Counted from the first letter of the stretch, positions 18,219 through 27,049 are shown. The stretch: DNA of 64,000 nt from Dyadobacter sp. CY356 (GCF_021440195.1 NZ_JAJTSZ010000002.1:1116001-1180000), one strand, 5' to 3'. A program made the numbers and translations. The notes: generated by a model from the letters alone, not told the origin.

Positions 18219-18710
18219 ATGAGTACTGAAAAAGCCATTTTGGCAGGCGGTTGCTTTTGGGGAGTGGAAGAACTTTTCAGACATCAGCCGGGTGTAATTT
18301 CAACAGTTGTGGGATATACAGGCGGTGATGTTCCCAATGCAACTTACCGGAATCATGGAACACATGCAGAAGGAATCGAGATTGTGTTTGATCCGGCTCA
18401 ATTAAGCTATCGCAAACTCCTTGAATATTTCTTCCAGATTCATAATCCGACAACGCGAAATCGTCAGGGAAATGATATCGGGATGTCTTATCGTTCAGCT
18501 ATTTTTTATCTGGATGAAACACAACGTGAAGTTGCTACCGGGCTTATTGCAGAAATGGAAGCATCGGGTATCTGGCCCGGCAAGATTGTCACAGAAGTAG
18601 TGCCTGCCACAGATTTCTGGAATGCAGAGGTTGAACATCAGGATTATTTGCAAAAAAACCCGGGCGGATATACCTGCCACTTCGAGAGACCTGACTGGAA
18701 ACTGGTTTAA
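18219..18710 (+). CDS. msrA: Peptide-methionine (S)-S-oxide reductase MsrA
   Basis: Repairs oxidised methionine (S-sulfoxide) in proteins and free methionine. The 163-residue protein carries the catalytic GGCFWG motif at 10-15 (C12) and the conserved [23 protein letters not shown] and [15 protein letters not shown] segments. The last supplies residues typical of MsrA but no obvious MsrB domain is fused. No signal peptide is seen, so it is cytoplasmic. It is a single gene closed by a very strong terminator. Confidence 0.96.
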   Translation: MSTEKAILAGGCFWGVEELFRHQPGVISTVVGYTGGDVPNATYRNHGTHAEGIEIVFDPAQLSYRKLLEYFFQIHNPTTRNRQGNDIGMSYRSAIFYLDETQREVATGLIAEMEASGIWPGKIVTEVVPATDFWNAEVEHQDYLQKNPGGYTCHFERPDWKLV

Positions 18711-18718
18711 GAAAAATT

Positions 18719-18773
18719 AAAAATAAATAGGAACGGCCACCTTACAGAAAGATGGCCGTTCCTATTTATTTTT
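18719..18773. terminator. Bidirectional terminator between msrA and MutS-like gene
   Basis: A perfect inverted repeat of about 21 bases (18719-18739 and 18753-18773), with GC-rich core GGAACGGCCA, A-rich outer left arm and T-rich outer right arm. It lies between two convergent genes. Confidence 0.92.
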
Positions 18774-18785
18774 TTTAAATCCTCT

Positions 18786-20642
18786 TTACAATTCAGAAAT
18801 ATTTCCAGTATCCGAAATAATCTTTATCCCACTTCTTTTCATCAATGCACGGGCATTGAAGTCTGTGCATATTCCTTTTGTCAGCCTGTAATTGAAAATA
18901 ATTTCATCATCATTTATTTCACTGTTAAAGCTGTAATTCGTTATGTTTTTTTGATTTGCGGTTAATTTGGCCAGTTCGAGATCATGTGTTGAAATAATCC
19001 CAAAAGCATTAAGCCCGGCCAACTGTTTTATCAGCGAAGCGCCACCAGCATACCGATCCTGAGAATTAGTGCCCTTGAACATTTCATCCAGAAGGAAAAA
19101 AACAGGTTCACCGCTTTCAACCAGTTTCAGGAGTTGTTCTATTCTTTTAAGTTCAGCGTAAAAAGAAGAAATTCCCTCTTCGAGATTGTCCTGCGTTCGC
19201 ATACTGGTAAATATTTTAAGATGCGATACGCGCCCCGACCGTGCGCAGCAAGGCGCTCCCATAAACGCTAAAACCAGGTTGATACCCACCGATCTTAAAA
19301 AGGTACTTTTTCCCGCCATGTTTGACCCGGTAATCAATGCAATTTCGCCACGGCCATGAAAAGCAAAATCGTTATAAACCCTTTTTCCATTAAGAATCAA
19401 AGGATGGCTGAGTTCCTTAAAATCAATAACATAAGGTTCCGCTACAATTTCAGGGAAAGTGAAAGTATCATTTGAACAGGCAAATCCGGCCAGGCTGCTT
19501 AAAACCTCAAATTCACTGACCGCAGACGCCCAGGAAATCAGAAAAGGCCTGTTTTTCTTTTTCCATTTTTCAGTCATGATAATCAGATAAAAATCAAAAA
19601 ACCACAGACTATTGAAAATACCATAAAAATCATTTTTACCAATAGAACCCTTTGTCCCCTTTGTCTGAAATATTTCCAGTATTGTTCTTAATCCATTGAT
19701 TTCTTTGGACGCAGAATAACTATTCTGATTGAAAACAGAACGAAGACGTTGAAGTAAAACGGAATCAAATTCTTCTGTTTCAATTCTGTCGATCAGTGCC
19801 TGGTAGCCGCCCAATGTCTTGATATTGGCATGTGTACTATCAATAATTTCTTCCGAAATATGCCTCGTGGTTTTCAAAATACGCCGGTTTATAAACAAGC
19901 TGATCACCAATGGGAGTATATAATAAAAGGAAAAAGTGACTTCCGATAATAAACCGTAAAGGAAATAAGCCGCTGCCGACGTAGACAAAATTGACAACAA
20001 TATACTTATTACCAGGTATTTAAATTGATGGGGAAGTAACTTTGCCGGCTTTTCTATCCAGGTGAGCAATTTATTAAATGCACTTTTCTCATTATTAAAC
20101 CGCATTCCCGATGCCTGAAAATCCTGTCGCCAGTCTATTTTAGGCGTAAGTTCTTTTACAGCTTTCTGCCGTTCCAAAATTTCGTCCCGGGACGCTGGCT
20201 CTCCGAGCCAGCGTGCCAGTAAAGATTGACCAAACTCCGTTGTAGTACGATTAATAAGCTGGAAAAGTGAATGGGTCCCGAAAATATCAAAATCTGATAC
20301 GAAAGGATGATTCCGATTGACAAACATTTGCCCGGAAGGAAAACCAGATAACCCATTTTCCTGTCTTAACAGCTCATCTTCATTTATTTCTAACAAGAAA
20401 TCCACATGCTGTTTCTCCAAAGAAAGTTTGGAGTAGCGTTTTACTATTAAGACAAAAGCAAGAATACAAACCGGAACAACCAGAAGTAAAGGCACGATTA
20501 ATTTTTCATTTGCCAGAATAAGAATGATGATTACAGACAATAAAAAAACACCCAATCGCCATGTAGAAACCCCCTTCAATTCAGTCGATAACGCTGCACT
20601 CTTCGTTTTATATCGCTGAATATTATTAATGTACACGCTCAT
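18786..20642 (-). CDS. Membrane-anchored MutS-like ATPase
   Basis: A 618-residue protein with a MutS-type C-terminal ATPase: Walker A GSNMAGKST (439-447), Walker B VFFLLDE (514-520), the GTNS loop (524-527) and STHD switch (551-554). The mismatch-recognition domain I of canonical MutS is absent. Instead there are hydrophobic segments near 30-45, 49-67, 208-230 and 238-252, so it is probably an inner-membrane protein. Such MutS-related proteins are widespread in Bacteroidota and are not the canonical mismatch repair MutS. Their job is not established. It is a single gene facing msrA. Confidence 0.85.
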   Translation of the reverse strand: MSVYINNIQRYKTKSAALSTELKGVSTWRLGVFLLSVIIILILANEKLIVPLLLVVPVCILAFVLIVKRYSKLSLEKQHVDFLLEINEDELLRQENGLSGFPSGQMFVNRNHPFVSDFDIFGTHSLFQLINRTTTEFGQSLLARWLGEPASRDEILERQKAVKELTPKIDWRQDFQASGMRFNNEKSAFNKLLTWIEKPAKLLPHQFKYLVISILLSILSTSAAAYFLYGLLSEVTFSFYYILPLVISLFINRRILKTTRHISEEIIDSTHANIKTLGGYQALIDRIETEEFDSVLLQRLRSVFNQNSYSASKEINGLRTILEIFQTKGTKGSIGKNDFYGIFNSLWFFDFYLIIMTEKWKKKNRPFLISWASAVSEFEVLSSLAGFACSNDTFTFPEIVAEPYVIDFKELSHPLILNGKRVYNDFAFHGRGEIALITGSNMAGKSTFLRSVGINLVLAFMGAPCCARSGRVSHLKIFTSMRTQDNLEEGISSFYAELKRIEQLLKLVESGEPVFFLLDEMFKGTNSQDRYAGGASLIKQLAGLNAFGIISTHDLELAKLTANQKNITNYSFNSEINDDEIIFNYRLTKGICTDFNARALMKRSGIKIISDTGNISEL

Positions 20643-20773
20643 GGACTTTCCTTTTTGGCTTTTAATTTAATTAAATATAATTTCTTCCAAAATCCATTAC
20701 TGGTATCGTTTTTGTATAGGTTGAAATATATGGAAGGTACTACTGCTTTTTCACAAAATAAATTATTTCAATT

Positions 20774-20908
20774 ATGAAAACTACGAAAAACATAATAGGG
20801 TTAGGTATTATAACAGGCGTTGTTGTTTTTGCTTTCATGAGATCAGTCGGTAATAGAATGAACCGTAAATCACTTGGCCCAAGAAACGCAGAAGTTCAAT
20901 TAACTTAG
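20774..20908 (+). CDS. Small single-span membrane peptide (44 aa)
   Basis: A short ORF starting MKTTKNIIGLGIITG with one hydrophobic span (about residues 7-22), then a basic and polar tail ending in AEVQLT. Support for it being real: a clean ATG, a membrane-protein-like composition, and a strong dedicated terminator 20 bases after the stop. It diverges from the membrane MutS-like gene. Its layout (short span, basic tail) is that of many small stress or membrane-regulatory peptides; no family is recognised and no function is claimed. Confidence 0.6.
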   Translation: MKTTKNIIGLGIITGVVVFAFMRSVGNRMNRKSLGPRNAEVQLT

Positions 20909-20928
20909 TATTCAGTTATTAAATATTC

Positions 20929-20970
20929 AAAAAACCGCTATTAGAATAAGAGTTCTGATAGCGGTTTTTT
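20929..20970 (+). terminator. Terminator of the 44-aa peptide gene
   Basis: A 13-base perfect stem AAAAAACCGCTAT (20929-20941) with its complement at 20958-20970, extended inside by AGAA/TTCT pairs, ending in a run of seven Ts. Confidence 0.9.
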
Positions 20971-21061
20971 TATACATTTTCACGGTAAGCGTATCCACTG
21001 ATATTGGCAATTATAGTTAATAATAATCTTATTTATAACTTAACTTTTAAATGAATAAATT

Positions 21062-21071
21062 TTCGGTTAAA
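21062..21071 (+). promoter_or_regulatory. Candidate TetR operator half, site 1
   Basis: TTCGGTTAAA lies 9 bases before the TetR gene start. The same 10 bases recur in reverse orientation before the downstream SDR gene (21675-21684), which suggests a shared binding site for the TetR protein. Confidence 0.4.
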
Positions 21072-21079
21072 TTTACATT

Positions 21080-21661
21080 ATGAGACCACTTGATCCAGCC
21101 AAACAGGAAAAGATTATACAGTCAGTATTTGAGATCACGGGCAAACATGGGCTTGCCGGAATTAATATTGCTGACATCAGCAAGGCGGCCGGTGTAGGTA
21201 CGGGTACTTTATATACTTATTTCAAAAATAAAGAAGAGATCGTCCAATCTGCTTATTCGAGTGTCGAAGATAAGATGACCGAAAAAATGTATGAGCGTTT
21301 TGACATCAACCTGCCCGTAAAGCAATCGCTGAAACTGATATATGTCAATATGCTGAATTACAGACTAAATCATTATAATGAGACCGTATTTATAGATCAC
21401 TATATACAATCAAATTACATTCAGCTCAATTTTTCGAAGCAGATGGCAGAATATGAGCAGCAAAACAAACCGCTCTATGACCTGCTGAAAAAAGGACAAA
21501 ATGAAGGTATCATCAAAAATCAGGCGCCCATCATGCTCATCAGTTTTTTTGACGGAGCTGTCCGCTCCTGCTCAACCGGGATCGTTCAAAAGTTATTTCC
21601 ACTAACACAGCAGATCATAGACGATTGCTTCGATTTACTTTGGCGAGGTATAACACAATAA
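21080..21661 (+). CDS. TetR/AcrR family transcriptional regulator
   Basis: A 193-residue one-component regulator. The N-terminal TetR HTH covers about residues 9-55, with the pattern GINIADISKAAGVGTGTLYTYFKNKEEI; the all-helical C-terminal half would hold the ligand. It stands 51 bases ahead of an SDR gene in the same direction and probably regulates itself and that gene, since a 10-base motif is shared by both upstream regions. The ligand is unknown. Confidence 0.93.
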   Translation: MRPLDPAKQEKIIQSVFEITGKHGLAGINIADISKAAGVGTGTLYTYFKNKEEIVQSAYSSVEDKMTEKMYERFDINLPVKQSLKLIYVNMLNYRLNHYNETVFIDHYIQSNYIQLNFSKQMAEYEQQNKPLYDLLKKGQNEGIIKNQAPIMLISFFDGAVRSCSTGIVQKLFPLTQQIIDDCFDLLWRGITQ

Positions 21662-21674
21662 ATTTTTTTTAGTT

Positions 21675-21684
21675 TTTAACCGAA
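21675..21684 (+). promoter_or_regulatory. Candidate TetR operator half, site 2
   Basis: TTTAACCGAA, the exact reverse complement of the motif at 21062-21071, located between the TetR stop and the SDR start. Confidence 0.4.
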
Positions 21685-21712
21685 TATATTTTCAATTAAA
21701 TACAGAATCAAT

Positions 21713-22504
21713 ATGAGTAACTTAAAAGATAAAACCATCATCATAACCGGTGCAGCGATGGGTCTTGGGCTGGCAACTGCGTTTGAATGTGCATCAAAAG
21801 GAGCAAATCTTGCTCTGATAGATTTCAACGCGTCGTCTTTGGAAAAGGCTAAAACAGCCATTTTGGAAAAATTCCCGGATGTGAAACTGATCGTCATTAT
21901 AGCTGATGTGTCTGACGAAGCCGCGGTAAAAGCTTATGTTGAAGAAACCGTAAAAACGTTTGGACGCATTGACGGATTTTACAATAATGCCGGTATTGAA
22001 GGCCGCCAGGCACCTATGACGGCATATGATATGGACGTGTTCAAAAAAGTTATCGATATTAATTTGATGGGTACTTATTATGGAATGCGTTATGTAATTC
22101 CTGTGATGCAGGATCAAAAATATGGCCGGATCGTTAACGTAGCTTCGGTGGGCGGTATCCGTGGTGTGATGAACCAAACACCTTATGTAGCCAGCAAACA
22201 TGCCGTTTCGGGAATGACCAAAAATGCAGCACTGGAATATGCGAAATTCAATATCAGCACCAATGCAATCGCGCCCGGAGCCATTCTCACGCCCATGGTT
22301 GCAGAGGCATTTGTGCAGGTAAATCCAGCAGATCCCAAAGCAGCGCAAACGCAATATGCCCAGTCTAATCCCAGCAAACGATTGGGCCAGCCCGAGGAAG
22401 TTGCCAAGGTTGTCGCTTTTCTTTTAAGCGAAGATTGCTCCTATGTGAATGGACAAACGATTGCTATTGACGGCGGACAGTCGAATAGTTATGGTAATGT
22501 TTAA
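21713..22504 (+). CDS. SDR family oxidoreductase
   Basis: A 263-residue classical SDR with TGAAMGLG (12-19), NNAG (91-94), S145, and YVASK (Y158, K162), and a C-terminal NGQTIAIDGGQS tail typical of glucose or hydroxysteroid dehydrogenase-like SDRs. Asp at the end of strand 2 (ALIDFN) favours NAD(H) over NADP(H). It lies directly downstream of the TetR regulator and is closed by a strong terminator, so TetR-SDR forms a two-gene unit. Confidence 0.92.
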   Translation: MSNLKDKTIIITGAAMGLGLATAFECASKGANLALIDFNASSLEKAKTAILEKFPDVKLIVIIADVSDEAAVKAYVEETVKTFGRIDGFYNNAGIEGRQAPMTAYDMDVFKKVIDINLMGTYYGMRYVIPVMQDQKYGRIVNVASVGGIRGVMNQTPYVASKHAVSGMTKNAALEYAKFNISTNAIAPGAILTPMVAEAFVQVNPADPKAAQTQYAQSNPSKRLGQPEEVAKVVAFLLSEDCSYVNGQTIAIDGGQSNSYGNV

Positions 22505-22516
22505 GGAGTCCTAATT

Positions 22517-22571
22517 ACCAAAAAGGATTCCCGAACCAAAAATAGTATTGGTTTGGGAATCCTTTTTTGGT
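22517..22571 (+). terminator. Terminator after TetR-SDR unit
   Basis: A long inverted repeat, arms 22517-22539 and 22548-22571, nearly perfect over about 23 bases, with the right arm containing a run of six Ts. Confidence 0.9.
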
Positions 22572-22726
22572 CAAACCATATTCAACATATTCATATTCGG
22601 ATAAATATGTTATATTAGTATTGTTGCCTGACTGATTTAAGATCGAAATATATTTGATGGTAATCTTTATGTGCAACACTTCTTTAATACATTACTTAAT
22701 CTTTAACCTGGATCAACCAATTTTCC

Positions 22727-24367
22727 ATGCGCTTCAATTTTTTACTTTCAATCCTACTTTCCTGTTTTGCTCTTTTCCCCGTTTTCTCCCAGAATCTCAA
22801 ACTGGACAAAAACACTAAAAACGCTTTGAGCAAGGTTGATACTTCAAAAATAAAACGTGACATTACTTACCTGGCCGATGATAAATTAAAGGGAAGACTT
22901 CCCGGAAAAGAAGGTTATCAAATGGCGGTTGATTATGTTGTAGATCAATATAAACAAATAGGATTAATGCCTGCGGGAGAAAACGGCACTTTTGTTCAAA
23001 AACTGATTCTTCGAAAAGCCACAATAAATGTAAAATCATCGCTGGCGATATTGAAAGATAAAAATGGAAATGAAGATACACTTTCCATTGGCAAGGATAT
23101 AACGATTTTACCAAACGCTTTGCAGGCCAAAACAGTAACAGAAGCGCAGCTCGTATTTGCCGGTTATGGGATTGATATGCCGGGAAAATATTCGGATTAT
23201 GATAGATTGGATGTAAAGGGAAAAATTGTGGTATTGTTAAATGGTGCTCCGGCGAATCTGCAATTGCCTTCCAGCATTCAGGCACATTTTGGAAGTCCAG
23301 CATCAAAAATGACAATCGCAGCTTCCAAAGGAGCAGTTGGAGTCATAATGAGCACAGCCCTTCCTACTCCGGCAAGTACGGCAATTCCAAGTATTTCCGT
23401 AGCGATGGATCCCGCCAAAACAGTGGCAGTTGGCCGCAGTGCGCTTGGAAAACTTCAACTGAGTGCTCGTGTACCCAATGCCGAATTGATCAGGATATTT
23501 ATGAATTCCGGTAAAAATCTGAAACAGGTTTTGAGTATTCTGGAACAGGGAAAACCATCTTCTTTTGAATTACCCGTGTCCATCCGCGTTCAATATACGA
23601 GCGAATATAAGGATGTTGAGAGTTATAATGTCATTGCGAAAATTGAAGGAACAGATCAAAATCTGAAAAACGAATATGTCATTCACACAGCCCATCTTGA
23701 CCATGTGGGAATAGCAATGCCGGTAAGAGGAGATTCAATTTATAATGGCGCACATGACAATGCCTCCGGAGTGGCCTGTCTGTTGGAAATAGCCAGAATC
23801 TATAAACGTACAGGTGTGAAACCCCGCCGGTCTGTTTTGATCGTGATGACAACCGCGGAAGAAATGGGTTTGCTTGGATCTGCCTATTTCTCATCATTTC
23901 CCACCGTGCCGAAATCTCAGATTGTGGCCGATGTAAATACAGATATGCCTACGCTTATTGCTCCGCTTTTATCGGTGGCACCGCTTGGCGCAGAGCATTC
24001 CAGCATTGATCAACACGTTGCTTTCGCATGTGAACAGTTGGGTATCGAAAAACAAAAGGATCCAATGCCGGAGGAAGCACGGTTTGTCCGCAGCGACCAG
24101 TACAGTTTTGTTTTGGAGGGTATACCAGCGTTACACATTAAATATGGTCTAAAAACTGTCGATCCTTCTTTCGATCTGGTTAAATTTACAAAGCAATGGA
24201 GAGATGCCAATTATCACAAGCCGTCAGACGAAATAACAAACGGCTTCGATTTTGAAGCTGCAAAAAAATATGTTCAGCTTAATTTTCTGATTAGTTACTC
24301 CATCGCTCAAACCACTGAAAGACCTAAATGGAATGCCGGTGATTTTTTCGGAAAAGCAATTCAATAA
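22727..24367 (+). CDS. Exported M28 family zinc aminopeptidase with PA insertion
   Basis: A 546-residue exported metallopeptidase of family M28 (aminopeptidase S/Y type). The signal peptide is residues 1-21 (cleavage after VFS or FSQ). A protease-associated domain spans about 130-240. The zinc-binding catalytic domain follows with TAHLDHVG (H323, D325), GAHDNASG (D344) and the general base region TTAEEMG (E378/E379). It would release N-terminal amino acids from peptides in the periplasm or outside. It is a single gene; downstream lie dispersed repeats. Confidence 0.92.
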   Translation: MRFNFLLSILLSCFALFPVFSQNLKLDKNTKNALSKVDTSKIKRDITYLADDKLKGRLPGKEGYQMAVDYVVDQYKQIGLMPAGENGTFVQKLILRKATINVKSSLAILKDKNGNEDTLSIGKDITILPNALQAKTVTEAQLVFAGYGIDMPGKYSDYDRLDVKGKIVVLLNGAPANLQLPSSIQAHFGSPASKMTIAASKGAVGVIMSTALPTPASTAIPSISVAMDPAKTVAVGRSALGKLQLSARVPNAELIRIFMNSGKNLKQVLSILEQGKPSSFELPVSIRVQYTSEYKDVESYNVIAKIEGTDQNLKNEYVIHTAHLDHVGIAMPVRGDSIYNGAHDNASGVACLLEIARIYKRTGVKPRRSVLIVMTTAEEMGLLGSAYFSSFPTVPKSQIVADVNTDMPTLIAPLLSVAPLGAEHSSIDQHVAFACEQLGIEKQKDPMPEEARFVRSDQYSFVLEGIPALHIKYGLKTVDPSFDLVKFTKQWRDANYHKPSDEITNGFDFEAAKKYVQLNFLISYSIAQTTERPKWNAGDFFGKAIQ

Positions 24368-24370
24368 TAA

Positions 24371-24529
24371 TTTCACGCAGAGCAGGAAAGGAAAAATAGA
24401 AGAACACAGTAATAACTTTGCGAAAGTAAATTTCACGCAGAGCAGGAAAGAAAAAAGGCAGAGTACGCAAAGTGTTATCTAAAATTAACTTTGCGATCTT
24501 AAACAAAAACTTTGCCCCTTTGCGTGAAA
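24371..24529. repeat. Dispersed-repeat-like element with direct and inverted copies
   Basis: The 20-base string TTTCACGCAGAGCAGGAAAG occurs at 24371-24390 and again at 24431-24450. The second copy opens an approximately 99-base unit whose other end (24521-24529, TGCGTGAAA) is the inverted complement of its first nine bases. CTTTGCG is also repeated inside. This resembles the short CACGCAGAG.../CTTTGCGTGAAA intergenic repeats common in Bacteroidota genomes. It ends 14 bases before the Crp-family start codon, so it forms that gene's leader. Confidence 0.65.
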
Positions 24530-24543
24530 CCCAAAGAATCAAA

Positions 24544-25113
24544 ATGAAAGAATTATCAGATTTTATAAAATCAAAAACAACAATAGAAGAAACTACCCTT
24601 CAGGCAATTCTTTCAAAATTCAAGATAAAAAAGGTAAAAAAAGGTGATCTGATTCTAAAACGGGGTCAGATTGCCTATCAATATTTCTACATCAAATCTG
24701 GGGCACTTCGCTTTTTTTATGGTGAAGGAGATCAGCAACTTACGGCCTGGGTCGTTTTTCAAGATGAATTTTTTGCTGAAATTTCCAGCCTTAGCCCACA
24801 AAAGCCAACACGCTTTAACATTGAAGCCATAGAAAATGCTGAATTGTTTTATATTGATAAACCGGACATGGAGAAGCTTTATAAGCAATTTCCGGCCTGG
24901 CAGGAATTTGGCAGAATAACCTGGGAAGCAATGGCCGTTCGCATGATCGATCAAATTATCAGTTTCCAAACTTTGTCTGCCGAAGAGCGCTATCTCGAAT
25001 TCTTGGCAAATTCTGAACTCATGCAGAGAGTGCCAGTAAAACAAATCGCATCCTATCTGGGCATAACGCCAAACGCGCTCAGCAGGATCAGGAAAAATAT
25101 TAAGAAAATATGA
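24544..25113 (+). CDS. Crp/Fnr family transcriptional regulator
   Basis: A 189-residue regulator with an N-terminal cyclic-nucleotide-binding-like beta roll (about 15-115; KKGDLILKRGQIAYQYFYIKSG region) and a short C-terminal HTH (VPVKQIASYLGITPNALSRIRK). Residues typical for cAMP contact are not evident, as in most Bacteroidota members. ATG 24544 is chosen over 24472 because the longer frame runs through the dispersed repeat. It lies 60 bases ahead of the NmrA-like/hydrolase pair and may control it through the palindrome between them. Confidence 0.88.
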   Translation: MKELSDFIKSKTTIEETTLQAILSKFKIKKVKKGDLILKRGQIAYQYFYIKSGALRFFYGEGDQQLTAWVVFQDEFFAEISSLSPQKPTRFNIEAIENAELFYIDKPDMEKLYKQFPAWQEFGRITWEAMAVRMIDQIISFQTLSAEERYLEFLANSELMQRVPVKQIASYLGITPNALSRIRKNIKKI

Positions 25114-25116
25114 TTT

Positions 25117-25161
25117 ACTACCAAATGGTAGTTTTTGCCGCCCAAAAGGCATCTAGCTTTG
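25117..25161 (+). promoter_or_regulatory. Palindromic operator and promoter for the NmrA-hydrolase pair
   Basis: ACTACCAAATGGTAGT (25117-25132) is a 7-base inverted repeat around AA. It is followed by TTTG (25134-25137) and, after 16 bases, TAGCTTTG (25154-25161), an exact -7 match. The operator abuts the -33 box, a repressor-like layout. Confidence 0.65.
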
Positions 25162-25173
25162 CATCATTAAAAA

Positions 25174-26067
25174 ATGATGACAAACATGGAAAATTTAGTT
25201 TTAGTATCCGGAGCTACCGGAAATCTTGGTCAGAGAATTTGCCGGGAACTGATCAAAAATGATATAAAAGTACGGGCGATCGTTCGTCATGAAAGTAAGG
25301 CAGACAAAATTAATACGCTTGAAAAACTGGGCGTCGAAGTTGTTAAAGTCGATACGTCAAACGAACAGGATCTTATTGCTGCCTGCACCGGTGTATCCTG
25401 CGTGGTTTCTGCGGTAGCCGGCCTGCATGATGTAATTGTGGAAGCACAGTCAAAACTATTGAAGGCAGCGATCGCCGCTGGTGTTCCCCGTTTTATTCCT
25501 TCTGATTTCTCTACTGATATCACGCAGATGCCCGAAGGTGAAAACCGCAATTTCGATCTTCGTAAAGAATTCCACAAACTTCTGGATCAAAGTCCGATTC
25601 AGGCTACCTCCATTTTTAACGGCTGTTTTACAGATATTCTGCGCTACAATACGCCCCTATTCAACGTTCCAAAAAAGACGGTTGCTTACTATGACGATAA
25701 GGCAGATTGGGAAATTGACTTCACAACAATGGACGATACCGCAGCCTACACGGCCTTGGCAGCTGTTGACGAAACAACTCCAAGATATTTAAATATTGCC
25801 AGTTTCCGTGTTAGCCCAAGTGACCTTGTCAGTTTGAGTGAACAGTACAAAGGAGCAAAATTCGAGCTCGTTCATATGGGTTCCATGGAAGAATTTTCTG
25901 CCTATAACAAGATGCAAAGAGCCGCTCAGCCGGAAGGCGAAAATGATCTTTATCCAAAATGGCAGCAATCCCAGTATCTGTACAGCATGTTTTTAGTTCA
26001 TCATAACAATCTTGATAATGATCGTTACGGAGGATTAAGCTGGTCGCCGGTTGAAGCAAATATTTAA
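25174..26067 (+). CDS. NmrA-like NAD(P)-binding protein
   Basis: A 297-residue atypical SDR of the NmrA/isoflavone reductase type. The glycine-rich loop SGATGNLGQR occurs at about 9-18, and an Arg in VRAIVRHE after strand 2 favours NADP(H). There is no YxxxK catalytic motif. The segment AAIAAGVPRFIPSDF is characteristic of the phenylcoumaran or isoflavone reductase-like branch. Start could be 25174, 25177 or 25186. It is the first gene of a pair with the hydrolase starting 10 bases after its stop. Confidence 0.87.
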   Translation: MMTNMENLVLVSGATGNLGQRICRELIKNDIKVRAIVRHESKADKINTLEKLGVEVVKVDTSNEQDLIAACTGVSCVVSAVAGLHDVIVEAQSKLLKAAIAAGVPRFIPSDFSTDITQMPEGENRNFDLRKEFHKLLDQSPIQATSIFNGCFTDILRYNTPLFNVPKKTVAYYDDKADWEIDFTTMDDTAAYTALAAVDETTPRYLNIASFRVSPSDLVSLSEQYKGAKFELVHMGSMEEFSAYNKMQRAAQPEGENDLYPKWQQSQYLYSMFLVHHNNLDNDRYGGLSWSPVEANI

Positions 26068-26076
26068 ATCAATATC

Positions 26077-27003
26077 ATGAATACAGAAATTCACAATGAA
26101 ACAGATCCGTATTCTGATGAAGAACTGATCAAAAAGTGGCCCGGGTTTGAAAACAAATTTGCGACAGTAAACGGAGTTACACTTCATTATGTTGAAGGGG
26201 GAAGTGGAGAACCACTGATTTGTCTACCAGGCTGGCCACAAACCTGGTATTCTTTCCATACCATAGCACCGGAACTGGCGAAAAATTACAAGGTTATTGT
26301 GGTCGATATCAGAGGTATGGGAACTTCGGAAAAACCCGCATCCGGCTATGACAAAAAAACAATGGCGAAGGATATCCATGAATTGACAATTCAACTTGGA
26401 CTTGAAAAAGTACATTTACTTGGGCATGATATAGGCGGAATGGTGGCTATGAGTTTTGCTTTCAATTATCCTGAGGCGGTTGCAAAACTTATCCTCATGG
26501 ATGGGTCCCACCCTAGTGAGGGAATGTTACAAATGCCTCTGATACCTCCCATGGGCAGTTTTAAAGATAAAATGGACGGCCAGTCTAACTACGCCTGGTG
26601 GATGAGTTTCAATCAGGTGAAAGGGCTACCGGAAAAATTACTCGAAGACAGATTTCAATATTTGCTCGACTGGCTGTTTGCCTATGTCATGATTGATGAA
26701 ACAAAAATGTCGGTTTTTGACAGAGCTGTATATGCTTCGGCATACAACCAGCCGGAAAGTATCCGCGCTTCTAATGCGTGGTATCAAAGCTTCGCTCAGG
26801 ATATTGAAGATGCAAAAAATTATCAGCAGCTAGCCATGCCTGTGCTGGGTATAGGAAGTAATGTTGGTTACAATTTTATGTGTTATGGTTTGCCTTTTGT
26901 TACGAAAGATTGCAACGTAATCGATCTGCAAGAAAGTGGTCATTACATGAATGAAGAAGAACCGGAAAAGGTACTTGAAGCAGTGCTGAATTTCCTGGGT
27001 TAA
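26077..27003 (+). CDS. Alpha/beta hydrolase (epoxide hydrolase/dehalogenase-like)
   Basis: A 308-residue alpha/beta-hydrolase with oxyanion-side motif PGWP (51-54), nucleophile elbow GHDIGG with Asp118, a cap domain in the middle (MSFNQVKGLPEKLLEDRF region), and catalytic His289 in SGHYMNEEEP. An Asp nucleophile instead of Ser points to epoxide hydrolase or haloalkane dehalogenase chemistry. It is co-transcribed with the NmrA-like gene and closed by a strong terminator. A two-step conversion by the pair is plausible but not shown. Confidence 0.9.
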   Translation: MNTEIHNETDPYSDEELIKKWPGFENKFATVNGVTLHYVEGGSGEPLICLPGWPQTWYSFHTIAPELAKNYKVIVVDIRGMGTSEKPASGYDKKTMAKDIHELTIQLGLEKVHLLGHDIGGMVAMSFAFNYPEAVAKLILMDGSHPSEGMLQMPLIPPMGSFKDKMDGQSNYAWWMSFNQVKGLPEKLLEDRFQYLLDWLFAYVMIDETKMSVFDRAVYASAYNQPESIRASNAWYQSFAQDIEDAKNYQQLAMPVLGIGSNVGYNFMCYGLPFVTKDCNVIDLQESGHYMNEEEPEKVLEAVLNFLG

Positions 27004-27049
27004 ATAAATATTCTCAGTTATTGGATGGCTTTCTGATGACTAAAATTAT

